From: Gari tellinella
Lineage: Eukaryota > Mollusca > Bivalvia > Cardiida > Psammobiidae
Length of the DNA stretch: 64,000 bases
Reading direction: 5' to 3'
NCBI GenBank assembly: GCA_922989275.2
Contig: OV277866.1
Location: 73,196,328-73,260,327, forward strand
Part shown: positions 39,877-53,900 of the stretch, piece after piece
Layout of the letters: every line of letters begins with the position of its first letter
How positions within the stretch are numbered: the first letter of the stretch is position 1
Made by a program: the position numbers and the translations under genes
The notes under the pieces: generated by a model
What the model was told of the DNA's origin: nothing
Database searches by the model: none
What the model saw: the letters and a program-made list of their open reading frames with translations, nothing else

Positions 39877-42800
39877 TTTTTTTTCACTTGTTTACACTCT
39901 AGAGGTTGATTGTTGGTCATGTCCAGTCATAATCTATGTCACTATAGGTCAATTTTGCCATGGTGTACCAGGTGAGCGATTTAGGGCCATAGTGGCCCTT
40001 GTTTAGCTCACCTGGCACGAAGTGCCAAGGTGAGCTTTTAGGATAGCTGGATGTCCGTCGTCTGTCCGTCCGTTCACAATTGGTTGTGAACACTCTAACG
40101 GCTACAAATTTCATCTGATCTTCATGAAACTTCATAACAATGTTTGTCTTGATGAAATCTAGGTCATGTTTGAATGTGGGTCATGTCCGGTCAAAAACTA
40201 GGTCACTAGGTCAAATTATAGAAAAACCTTGTGAAGACTCTAGCGGCTACAAATTTCATCCAATCTTCATTAAACTTCATAACAATGTTTGTCTTGATAA
40301 AATCTAGGTCAAGTTCGAATGCGGGTAATGTCCGGTCAAAAACTAGGTCACTAGGTCAAATTATAGAAAAACCTTGTGAACACTCTAGCGGCTACAAATT
40401 TCATCTGATATTCATGAAATTTCATGACAGTGATTTTCTTGATGTAATCTAGGTCAAGTTCGAATGTGGGTCATGTCTGATCAAAAACTAGGTCACTAGG
40501 TCAAATCATAGAAAAACCTTGTGAACACTCTAGAAGCTACAAATCTCATTGGATTATAATGCAATTTGGTCAGAATGTTTACCTATTTAATATCTAGGTC
40601 AATTTCGAATATGAGTCATGTCAGGTCAAAAACTAGGTCACTAGGTCAAATCATAGGAAAATTTTGTTACCACCTTAGAGGCTACAAATCTCATCCGATT
40701 TTCATGACACGTGGTCAAAATGTTTGCCTTCTTGATATCTAGGTCAAGTTTGAATGTGGGTTTTGTCCGGTCGAAAACTAGGTCACTAGGTCAAATTATA
40801 GAAAAAAACCTTGTGAATACTCTAGAGGCTTCAAATCTCATTAGATCTGAATGAAATATTTTCAGAATGTTTGCCTACATCAAATCTAGGTCCAAATCAG
40901 ATGTGTATTGTGTCTGGTCAAAAACTAGGTCACTAGGTCAAATCATAGAAAAATCTTGTTAACACTCTGGAGGTTGATTGTGGGTCATGTCCAGTCCTAA
41001 TCTAGGTCACTATAGGTCAAGTTTAACATGGTGGTCCAGGTGAGCGATTTAGGGCCATGGTGGCCCTTGTTAACATTAGAAGGGTTTCAAGAACTGTTGT
41101 GTATTTCAGTATTGTGAAAGTTGTCAATTATAGAACTGTTGTGTATTTCAGTATTGTGAAAGTTGTCAATTATACGGAAAAAAGGCTTGCCTTTTTTCCG
41201 TTCTTAAGTAATGCATGATAAAATCAAAGGTATCCAATTTTATTCAATCATTGACAGACTTTGAAAAGTGTTTGATTTGCGCATGAATAATTTCCTCAAA
41301 ACTAGGCAACTACAAAACATGGGTGCTGACATCTTGGATGATGACGTCACGGCTTTTACGAAGAGTTGTGCGTGACGTTTCGGAATTCCCGATTTCGGTG
41401 CTATTTTTAAACCATTTTAAGCATGAATAACCCCTAACACTCACTTGAAATGATTTTCTCCAAAGGACAAAGCTTCATACCCATAAACGCTTAAATGAAC
41501 GTTATTTACAAAAATCTACTTCTCAATCGAACCGATAAAAATAACGGATTACCAATGCGCCATCAATATAAATAATGACGTCATTATTGGTGGTCATATG
41601 ACTTCAAAAAATAGTTCCAGATTGCATTATAGGCGTACGGAGGAGTTTTAACTTTTAACATTGTATACACGGGTGCTTATAGATCTATTTGATTATTTGG
41701 TTTAACAACATATAGATCTTGTTCCAAACAATTTAGGTATAAAATAAAAGTTCGAGTTCGAGTTGTGTAATCCAGATCTCAGTCACGAGAGGCGTAGCCT
41801 CGAGTGTGATCTGGAATACACAACGAACTGATACACACTGGTGATAGATCTATTCCGTTTTCATTAGTATAATTTTGCTTTTTTCCGTCCATAGGCAAAG
41901 CCTAAATACATATTAGAACTGTTGTGTATTTCAGTATTGTGAAAGTTGGGGTTGCCTCCTGTGATACTTACTTACTTACTGGCGTTCACCAATGACTGTG
42001 TAGACATGGCGTAGAAGCATAGTACCATGGTTTGTTAGAGAGCGCCAAACTGGCCTGGTACATCTGACTTCAGCTCTCTGGATTTTCTGTTAGGGTTACC
42101 CTTCCCTTAGCTCATGGCCAAAGGACCTACCCTAAGAGCATAGGGGAGGTTTCTGTCAGGGTTACCTCACCCTTAGCTTCTGGTCAAAGGACCTGCCCTG
42201 GAAGCACAGGGGCTATTTACCCATAACTGGGGGTCTGATCATGGGCATCAGGGCATGTCCACACACCGGTGGGCCTAGCATGCCGCATGTCTTGGGGCAG
42301 ACCTCCTCCGAGTCCTTGCAGTTTAGCCTGGGGCCGCAAGGTTCCCAGTATCCATGTGTCGCCACGGGGAGGCACTGCATAGGGCTTGTCTATTGGTAAG
42401 CTATACTACACCGAGCTGTGTAGTGGCAGGGAAGGCTTGCGCACAATGAATCCTTTTCACCTCATACGAGGCTAGCCCGTTACGCGCCAATAGACCATTT
42501 TACACACGCCTCCTGTGATGATGGGAAGAAGTTGATGGCAGATTACGGGATCATGGTATATGGTTGTGTTGACCTTAGATACATAGCATCAAGGGTCAGA
42601 GGATTGAGAGGGTAACAAGAGTTGAAAGAATTATTACATGGAAATCTATGTTAAACCCTTTAGCCTATAGCCTGTTTCTAGTTTCAAAGACTTCATATTA
42701 CATCCAAGCCTATGTTAAATCCTTAAATTACCCCATAGCATGTTTCTAGTTTTGAAGACTAGTGACCACTTAAAGCAGGTTGAAAGTTAAGCAGAATGCG

Positions 42801-45800
42801 CCTTAAGGCGCATTCTGCTTTACTTTCAACCTACTTTAAGCTATAATCTGCTAGGATATAGAAAACATTTCTTATGATACATATTCATGACTTTATAAAA
42901 TGAAACTTATTTCTTCAGTGTATGAATAAATTTAAGGTGTAAAAAGGCATATTTAATGGGTAATGGGTTAACCCTTATCTTGCTGAGCATGACTTGGCTA
43001 ACATTTGCAAAAGTTTGGATCTAGATCAGATGCCCCTCACTGGGAGGGAAAGGGTTACTTCTTCTCTCATGCTACAGTAAACTTGAGTAAAGCCTCTCTA
43101 ATATGATATGTAAATTGATAGATGTTAAAGGCAGTTGCTTAAGTAACCATATGTTTTACTTTCACCTTGCTTTAAGTTGCCACATGTCCGTCATTCTATT
43201 AGTAAACCATTGTTTTAGTGCAATAGTGATACTGTCAGATATGTAGAATTTCAGATACCGGTAGGTAGAATTCAACATTTTGCAAGAAGTCAATTTATTT
43301 CAATTGAAATGTATTTTATTAACAGAAATTTTGTTAATTATAAAAGGGTTAAACCAGGGCTCCAGATAAGGGGGAGTAAACTGCACAAATCCAACAGTTT
43401 CTCACTTATTTTTGCATCAAATCCTATGGTGTTACTACTCATTAGAATCGTCTCTTCGAGACGATTCTAATGAGTTGTGACACCATAGGGTTTAAAGCAG
43501 AAATAAAGATTTTAGTTTTTGAAATACCCTCCTTATCTGGAGCCCTGGTTACACCTTTTTTGAACGTATATATTTATTTACTACAGTCCCAATGTGGGTC
43601 TTAAGGGGTTGGCTCAGGCTACTCTGGGTGTTACCATGTTGAAAGATCCCGACACAAGGCGAGGAAATTGGGAGGCTGAGACCTTATCTCAGAAACAGGT
43701 ATAACATTACACCTTTTCTTTTCTATGTCACGTTTTTGTTTAGCAGTAACTCTTTAAAATCATGTAATCTGTGTGTAAAACATGCAGGTTATTGTTTAAC
43801 AGATTTCCCTATAGCCTGTTTCTCAATTTTGAAGACAGGTGAGTGCTTAAAGCAGGTGGAAAGTAAAGCAGAATGTGCCTTAAGGCACATTCTGCTTAAC
43901 TTTCAGCCTGCTCTAAGCTTTAATCTGCTAGGATATAGAAAATATCTCTTATGTTGCATATTAATGGGACTATCTATTTTCCTTAGTGTAGAAATAATCT
44001 GAGGCGTAAAAAGGTGTATTTATGAGGTAATTGGTTAATGCAGAAAAAAGTAAAATAGAAAGCTCTTACAAGGGATTTGCTGCTTAACTTTTGTCATGCA
44101 CTTGTATTAAAGATGTTAGTTCACAATTATTTGAATGGTTAGTTATCATAAGTTTGACTGTATATGGCTATAGGTGAAACAGAAAAAAATCTTCTCTGAA
44201 TCCACTGACCCAATTGGAAAATTATTTTCACAAAATGTGTGACCCTCTACCAGGTTATTAAGAAATCGGCCCAGCTTAAAAACATGGCCTCCAGTAGGTA
44301 GGAAAGGTTTTCATTATATGGGTTCATTGAAAGCTTACCATGACCAAATGCTACCAGGTGAGCAATTCAGTGTCATCATGACCCTTGTGTAATTATATCA
44401 TTTGCAATCAATGAAGACCTTGATCAGAAAGTTCATTTAGCTCTCTGATCAGAGTTTGCATTGTTTGCCATAATGTCAATATTATTAAGACAAGGAATAG
44501 GAGGATGCGTAAAAATTAGGGATGTCAACGAATATCCGGATATCCGTATAGCACCGAATATCCGGATATTAATTTAGTATCCGAATATCTCTAAACGAAC
44601 TTGTGAGAACCTAAACGATTATTTCATAATCTGCATGAAGATACAGGTAGCGGTCAAACTGTTACATAATTACCGTTAATACCCATGGTCCCCATCGTAA
44701 CATAGCGATAAATGCGCGTGTGGAGTGCCTATGACACCAGTTAAAACAACATGCGTGTAATTGCTGTGGTGTCTTTTGTCGCCGATTAAAGGTCTTTGTT
44801 TTGATAACGGCTGTCACAGTTTGCCTGGATCAACAGGGTAGCATGGACTGCATTGTTTCGGACAATTATCACAGTTTACATAACCACCTCTTTAATAAGA
44901 ACATCAAGAGTTGTATTTCACTAACTTAAAGGTTAATTAGACATTTTCAAAACAGAAAGAAGTAAATAAATCAGTAATATGTTTATAGTAAATGCATGAG
45001 TGTACATTTATGTGCAGTCTATATAACTGCGTAATTAGGCCATACCGTTGGGATATTCTTTTGTAGAACCTTCTGTCTGCTTTTCAAGCGTCTGAACAAA
45101 TGAAGGCGGGGTTTAGTTTGATTGACATGCACTCATTGCATGTAGCCTTTGACCAAGAGTTATCTGAGAATGCCCAGATATCGGCGCTCGATTTGCACAG
45201 TTAAAACTTTTGTTGTGTTTGAAATATTCGGAAACCTGCCCGATTATATCGTACTGATTGATATTCCAAAAAGTATTACTAATATTTAAATTAAACATTA
45301 CATGAATTTTCAATAAAGACGAGTTAGTAGACTATTTACATATTTTGATAAAGTTTTTCAACGAACTTCTTCTCTGAATAATGCGACGTAGTAAAAGTAA
45401 TAAAGTACACACAGAAACAATGGACGCGCCGTTAACGATTGCAAGTAAATAAATGTTTTAATAGTTGTTGCAAGTATGTAAAGTCTATTGAACACGGGGA
45501 GAATCTTGAAATCTATTCTGCCTAGAATTAATTTACAGACCCGCTTATTAAAGCGTTATGAAAGCTACGCTGTTTAATAGATAACGGCAATTCAATGGAG
45601 AAAAAAAACTTCGTCACAAAAAAAACCCGAACAAACATTGTATGGATACGATTTTTCCACCGCACTTATAAGTGAAAACAAAATATTCGATGCTTTAGAA
45701 CAATCAACACTTACAGTTTTGCATTCTTAACATTGCCGTGGGTTCGACTCAATGCGAATATCCGGATATATCCGGATACCTCATACGGATATCCGAATAG

Positions 45801-48800
45801 TGATTTTGGTATTCGTTGACATCCCTAGTAAAAATGTTCATCTATGGAGTAAAGTGTTAACCCTTTCCCACATAGAAGCGACTTTCAGCGTATTTGATTT
45901 ATTCCTCCGCTGAAGAAAATAGTTCCAGTTTATACCTCATGAACAATCACCATTACAAATATTTCATATAGCCTAGCAGATTTTAGCTTAAAGCAGGCTG
46001 AAAGTACTTTCAATCTGCTTTAAGTTGTCACATATCTTCAAAACTAGAAATAGGCTATTCATAATTGGGTAATGGGTAAAGCATGGAGCATGTTTTATTT
46101 GTTTCAGATGGATTATGCGGCAGATGATGCTCTTGTTGGAATTGATATATTTCTACAGCTGATATGTATGAAACTATATGGTAGGAACAGGAGACAGAAG
46201 TATTATGACACTGATATATCAGCCGATGAAACAGCGTTCTCGAAAAAAGCTCAGTCATTATGCCAAGGTAGGCCAGAGTACTGTTTGTGATTGATTTTGT
46301 AAAGGTGTATGTCTTGGAACTTTCCTCCATAGCCACCTGTGCTGCATGGATACACATTCTAGCACCTTAATTTATTCCGCCATTGAAGAATATAGGTCCT
46401 ATTTATACAGTCATGAATATGTTTTGTTAGCAATATTTTCCATATTCAATCAGATGGTAGCCTAATCCATTACCCTATAGCCTGTTTCTAGTTTTTAAAA
46501 AAGATGACTACTTAAAGCAGGCTGAAAGTAAAGTAGAAATTGCTTTGATATCAGCCTGCTTTAAGCTACAGTCAACTAGAATATGGGAAATATTTCTTAA
46601 GATACATATTCTAAACAGTATAAATGGGAACTATTTTCTTCATTCGAGGAATATATTAACAGCGTAAACATGTGTATTTATGGGGTAAAGGGTTAAAGCA
46701 ATCTGAAAGTACTTCAGAATGCACGTAAAGGCACATTCTGCTTTACTTTCAATCTACTTTAAATGGTCACCTATGTTCAAAACTAGAAATAAGATATGGG
46801 GTAAAGGGCTAAGGCAGGTGGCTGCAGAATGCAGGATGAAAGTAAAACAGGAGCTTCCTGTTGCACTTTAATCCTTTCTTTTGAGCTGTTATATATATTC
46901 AGCATGGCATTTAGTAAAACTCATAAAAACCTTTTACATTCTTCTATCATGTACAAACCATAAGAAACATTTCCTACATCTTGACAGGTGGCTGCTTAAA
47001 GCAGGCTGAAAAGTTCCTGTAGGAGCTTTTACTTTATGAAAGAAGAATTGAATGAATGACTTTATTTAACCAGGGTGACTTGGCTTGCGTTTAATAGTCG
47101 CCTGTCTCAAAAGGTCTGTCTGAACTTTTTTGCCTGTGAAAGAACCATGCCATAATTCCTATACAATATTGAAATAAATCAAAACATACGTTGTACAACT
47201 CAATATTTAACCCATCTCCTGCAATAAGCCTACCCATGACACCTTTTGGAAACACCTTAGACTCAGATCAGAAAGCTGAAGGAGCTGTCTGATCAGGGTC
47301 TGCACTGTTTTCATATAGAACAGTTTGTCATCAATCTGCACTTTTTCATATAGAACAGTTTGTCATCAATCTGCACTTTTTCATATAGAACAGTTTGTCA
47401 TCAATCTGCACTTTTTCATATAGAACAGTTTGTCATCAATCTGCACTTTTTCATATAGAACAGTTTGTCATCAATCTGCACTTTTTCATATAGAACAGTT
47501 TGTCATCAATCTGCACTTTTTCATTTGGAATTTTCTATTTCATTAGCCATGTTAACCCATTTGTGCCCACAAATACCATATATGGGACATTATGCGGCGT
47601 CTGATCAGAGTCTACACTGTTTGCTGATAGGAATTTCAATATAAAACAGAACGAAAATAAAGCTTTTGACCAGGCATCCCTTTGATAAAAAATGGACTAA
47701 TCCAATATATAAACATGGAAGAATCCACTGGGTATAAATGGGTTAATAATTCAGATGATAGATGTTCCTAGTGGGCTGAGCTTTATGCGTGTACAATGTA
47801 TATAAATATGAAGCATGAGAAGGACTAATAGAGTTACTGTAGAGAAATGCCACTGTTTTCCAGGTATTGTTGATATACCTTTCAAGCATAAGAATGTACC
47901 TGGTCTGGTGGACATGGGCAATGACGGAGAAGACAGTGACAATGTTACGGTAGGTTTCCGGAAGAAGATAAGCAAGTACCATATAACTCCATTTAACCCT
48001 TTACTCCATAGCCTTTTCAATTTTTAGCTCTTCTCCAGGAAGTGAGGGGGGGCTTATGCTATACCCCTGCCGTCAGTGTCCTGACTGGATATCATAAACT
48101 ATAGTAGCTAAGTCTAACTACTGCACATAAGGTCATGAAACTTCATATGCTGATGCGCCTCAATGAGTAGACCATGATGCACTGCAGTTTGGTGACCTTG
48201 ACCTCTAGGTTCAACATTAAGGTTTTGCGTTGAAGTCTGTTCTTTGCAGGAGGTGATCTTCGTAATCTTTGATTACCCATTATGATTTAAAACAGGTGAC
48301 CACCTAAAGTAGGTTGAAGTATGCTTCCAGATAATTCTGTTGCAGATGGAAGATCCATGTTTGTAGCTTGAAAAACAGTCATTAAGTAAAGATGGTCCTG
48401 TCATACCCAGGTTTGAGTGTCAGGGATTTTCTTTGGTGACCTTTATCACTGTGATGCTGACAGCTCTTCTTCTCCCAGTAATTATGGACTTGTTTATTTA
48501 AAATGTTTTTCCTTTTAACCCTTGACCCCATAGTCTGTTTCTAGAATTGAAGACAGGTAACCACTTAAAGCAGGTTGACAGTAAAGCAGAATGTGCTTGA
48601 AGGCACATTCTGCTTAACTTTCAGACTGCTATAAGCTATAATCTGCTAGAATATGGAAAAAATATCTTATGATACTTAATCATGACTGTATAAATTGAAA
48701 CTTTATCCTTCAGTGAAGGAATAAATTAAAGACGTAAAAAAGCTATATATAGGGTAATAGGTTAAGAGAGAATCAATGTACATATTTCACATATCTCTAG

Positions 48801-50890
48801 CTGTGTCAGTACAATATCGAGTGCCAAACAGTTTGAATCTAGTTGAGATGCAGAGTCCAACTATTTGTAAAACTAAAATGTTATAAATATTATTCTATTA
48901 GCCTGAGACATCTTGTCTTTTTACATTTTTTCAGTTGTTAGAGGACCAGCAGTATTATATAGAACTGTCTGACGTAAGTACATGTGTACAGTAGAACCTC
49001 TCTATTACTACTAGTGCTGTTCTGATTAATCGACTTAGTCAACATCAAATCATTTATATACAGAAATCGATGTAGAATCGTTTATCTGCAGAAATTGATT
49101 AATTGACCATGAGAAAATCAATTTTGTAAGCTAGCTTGCTAACTGCTGTATCAGACCCTATGTTGTGGCCTCTTATTAACCCATTGCCCCATAGACACTG
49201 TTTGTTTGTTTGCCCCGTAGACTGGTTATGTGATAGTTGCCCACTTAAAGCAGGTTGAAAGTAAAGCAGAATGTGCCTTAAGGCACATTCTGCTTTACTT
49301 TCAGCCTGCTTTAAGCTATTATCTGCTAGAATATAGAAAATACTTCTTATGATTCTTATTTCTAACAGTATAAATTGGAACTATTTTCTTCTGTAGAGGA
49401 ATGGATTAAAGGCATAAATAGGCGTATTAATGGGGTTATTGGTTACATTCTCTCAAAGGGAGGGTTATTGTGGATACAGATCAGAAATATTCAGTTTACT
49501 TAACTCATATCTGGTGCCCTGTAAAGGATTAATAATTCTCTTTGGGGTTTTCTCTATAGATAAGTAAAGATGGGACACCAGGTAAACCTACGAGAGTGAA
49601 AACGTCAAAGAAGGCATTCATGGCCAGGAAGAGACCCCTGTACTATAACTGTTGTCTGGTGGCCCCTGATGGAACAATGTTGACAACCTGTGACATCAGA
49701 AAGGCCCAGTGGTACCTAGACAAGGGACTTGGACGTAAGTAGCTGCATGAAATACACAATCTTTACTGTCTCTCCCTGACAAACAGTAAAGTTAGAATAA
49801 AGCTTAACCCTTTACTCCATAGATACACCTTTTCATACGTTTTTTTAATTCCTTCACTGAAAAAAAAAAGTTATTAATGTGCAACATAGATATTTTCTAT
49901 ATTCTAGAAGATGGTAGCTTAAAGGCTCATTCTGCTTTACTTTCAACCTCTATAAGTGGCAACTCATCTTCAAAACTAGAAACAGGATATGGGATAATTA
50001 GTCAAATGCACATTCTGCTTTACTTACATCCTGCTTAAAGCTACCATTTGCTAGAATATAGAAAATATTTCTTATGGTACATATCCATGACTGTATAAAG
50101 AGGATGAATTTTGTTCAGTGGAGAAATAGTCAGTAAAAAGGCACATGTGTCGTGTTACGGGTCATGGTATTGCTTATCCTTTGCTGTCAACAATAGCATC
50201 AAACCTTAGCTAGGTCGAATGTTTTTCGATTAAGCTCCAGGGTTAAGATGTTATACCTTAGTCACCCTTCTTTGTTAGGACAAGATATGTAACTCTGTGG
50301 ACATCCAATTCACTTTTTGCTTTCCGGCAGTCAGTTTAAAAAATTGTTGATTACATTGCAAACCGTTTGAATCCAGATCAGATTGTGACTTCATCCCAAA
50401 CTGGATCCAAAGTGCTTGATATTCATATTCACTATAAGCTAGCCTAAGGTTTTATTTTGAATAGTAGTTTCATGATTTGAGATTTAACCTGTTATACTGA
50501 ATATAATTGTTGTGACTTGTGTAATTTGAAAGCCCTCCTGATCTTGGTCTACACTGTCTGCATATGAACTCATAACATGTGCAGGTTTGGTAAAAGATGT
50601 ATTTACACATCATTAGGGGATTAATTGGTTAACATGTTCAACCCTAGCAACAAGGATACTTGTCATTTACGAACAGTGCACATGTGAAGAGTACGCTTGT
50701 CATATACAAACAGTTCAGACCCTGATCAGAGAGCTCCTTAAGGAGCTCTCTGATCAGGGTGTGAACTGTTTGTTATTCTGAAATTTATTTTAAAAATGAT
50801 CTCTTAAACAGTACAAAAATCATTAAATGGACCAGACTTTATTATGTCTCCCCCCCCTTTAGGGGAGGGAGACATATTGGTGTTGTGCTT

Positions 50891-50923
<33 letters not shown>

Positions 50924-53900
50924 TAAAATTCTTGTGCAGCTAACTCCTCCTACACTATTTGAGGAATTTACTTCAAACTTTTACATATGAACCAGCTATA
51001 TGTGAGGATGGTCATGTGGTTTGGAATTTTGGCTCCAACAATTATGACAGAAGTTATGGCCCTTTGTAGTTTTTCCTTATATAGAGTATATAGCGAAAAA
51101 TTCTTGTGCAGCTAACTCCTCCTACACTATTTGAGGGATTGACTTCAAACTATGTACCAGCTATATGTGAGGATGGTCATGTGGTTTCGAATTTTGACTC
51201 CAACAATTATGACAGAAGTTATGGCCCTTTGGAGTTTTTCCTTATATAGATTATATAGCGAAAAAGTCTTGTGCAGCTAACTCCTCCTATACTATGTAAG
51301 AGTTTTCATTCAAAATTTTACATATTCACCAGCTATATGTGAGGATGGTCATGTAGATAGGCATATGGGCTGCAACAATTATGACAGAAGTCACACAGTA
51401 AGTATACACACAATTTTAATCTGAAAATAAATTGCTTACAATTTACAATGTCAGTATTTTGACATATGAATTTATTCCTAATATAGGTGCCAGGGTGGAG
51501 GTTGCCAGGGGGGTGAATTTATTCCTCTTATGGGTGCGGGGCGGGGTACCGGGGGGAGACATGTGTTTTTCTCAAAAACAAGCTCTAGTTGGAAATTGGC
51601 ATTGTCCATTACAAATGGCAGGGGTGAAAGAGTAAAACAAGTTTGACTATTTTTTATATTCAGATCAAATCAAGGATGATCCAGTATGGGTACAGTTGAA
51701 TTTCGAGCCAGCCAAGCGACCTACGTCGGACAAGGATTACTACCTCCAGGATAAAGAGAACATTTGTGTTGTGTGTGGTGCTGATGATGAATACATCAGA
51801 AAACTGATCATTCCACAGGAGTATAGAAAGTGAGTACCTTGAAACCCCTCTAAATCGGACACGTGTTGGGACAAGATAAATGTCTGGTTTAGAGGGGTTT
51901 CCGGTTTAGAGGGGTTTTAACCCATAGCTTGTTTCTAGTATGGAAGATAGCTGATCACTTAAAGCAGGTTGAAAGTAAAGCAGAATGTGCCTTAAGGCGC
52001 ATTCTGCATTACTTTCAACCTGCTTTAAGCTAACATCTGCTAAAATATAGAAAATATTTCTAAATGTATTTTCTTCAGTGTATGAATAAATCAAAGGCGA
52101 AAAAAGGCATATTTATGGTGTAATGGGTTCAAATAAAGAATGGTTGGAAATGGGACCAAATGTTTTGTCCAGTTAAGAGAGAATTCCGGTATTTAGAGGT
52201 TCCGGTTTAGAGGGGTTTCACTGTACCGTGAAGCTGGCTTACCATATTTTCTGTGATAGAGGCCCATCTGCAAGTCAAGGCCCATCCCTTTATCAGGGCT
52301 CCAGATAAGAGGGGGTACATCTAACAAATTCAACATTTTCTCACTTATTTCAGCATCAAATCCTATAGTGTTACTACTCGTTAGAATCGTCTCGAAGACA
52401 TCTACATCTACATTTAAACATTACTGACCACCTTCATCAGGTTGAAGATTATGTCAGAGTTGTGTGCAATAACGCAAAACGGGTGACAAGGCCGTTAGTT
52501 TAGTAAACTGATTGATGACTGATGATTGATGATTTAAAATCTTCTGATGATTGGATTGACGAGATATCAGGTGGCAAAGAATTCCAGTCTACTATAGTTG
52601 TAGGAAAGAATGAGTATTTTCGAGTCTGGGTTCTAAAAGGGAGTGTTCGGAAGGTGTTTGGATGGGCATGTCTTGTGTGGCGTATGGGGGGCATAAGAGG
52701 ATCTTTTTTAATATTAATTTTGTTATGGACTATTTTATGGAAAGTTGTAAGTCTTGCGTTACATCTCCTGGTTTCAAGTGACTGCCAGTTCAGGTTGTTT
52801 AACATGTTGCCAACACTGGAGGTGTTCCGAAATTTATTTGTTACAAATCTGGCTGCTCTTCTTTGGACCATGTCAATCCTGTCTATATCAGACTTGGTAT
52901 GAGGGTCCCAAGAAGAGCAGGCATATTCCAGTGTTGGTCTGACCAGGGTTTTGTATGCCATCTCTTTGGTGGAGCTGGAGCTTATCTTTAGATTCCTCCG
53001 CAAAAAGCCAAGGGTGGAGTTTGCTTTGTTACAGATGTTTGCAATGTGACTGTCCCATTTTAAGTTGGACTGTATGGTTTCAGTTTTCTTATTATTTGTA
53101 ATAGAGAGGACATTACATTTACCTGGGTGGAATGACATTTCCCATGATTTTTCCCATGCTGAGAGCTTGTCTAGATCTTGCTGTAGTTGTAGGGCATCAG
53201 ATGGACATTTAATAGTTAAATAAGCAATAGTATCGTCGGCGAACAGGCGAACAGTGGAATTAAGGCGAACAGGGATGTCATTTATGTAAGATGATTCTAA
53301 TGAGTAGTGACACCATAGGGTTTAAATCAGAATTAAAGATTTTAGTTTTTGAAATACCCCCCTTAACTGGAGCTCTGCCTTTATTTGTTGTCAAAAATCA
53401 TCAGTATAATATTTGTTTTGTAACAGTAAAATTATTACCAATATCAAATTTCCAAAATGAGTTTCAAAAGGTTTATCCCTTTATCCAATAGCCTGCTTCT
53501 AATTTTGAAGATGGGTGACCACTTAAAGCAGGTTGAAGTAAAGCAGAATTAGCCTTAAGGCAATTGTTGGTTATGATTTGTCTTTTTGTTCTTTAATTAT
53601 CCCCCTTATCATAGTTGCTTCTTTCTTTTGGTAATTAATTTAGATGCAATCTGCTCTACTTTTAAGCTGGTTTAAATGTTCACCTGTCTTCAAAACTAGA
53701 AACAGGCTATGGAGTAATTGGTTAACAAGGCATTGCACACTTTGTATTCAGGTATTTTCCTGCCCTGCTGAAGGATCATTCCTCCCATGACGTACTACTG
53801 TTGTGTATTTCATGCCACTTGTATAGTGCTAACACATTGTACACTTTGTATTCAGGTATTTTCCTGCGCTGCTGAAGGATCATTCCTCCCATGATGTTCT

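Noticed and set aside
52500..53138. Intact reverse-transcriptase gene
   Set aside because: Only the catalytic FADD motif and the C-terminal part remain, with no endonuclease and 5' truncation at 53288; it is a dead LINE fragment.
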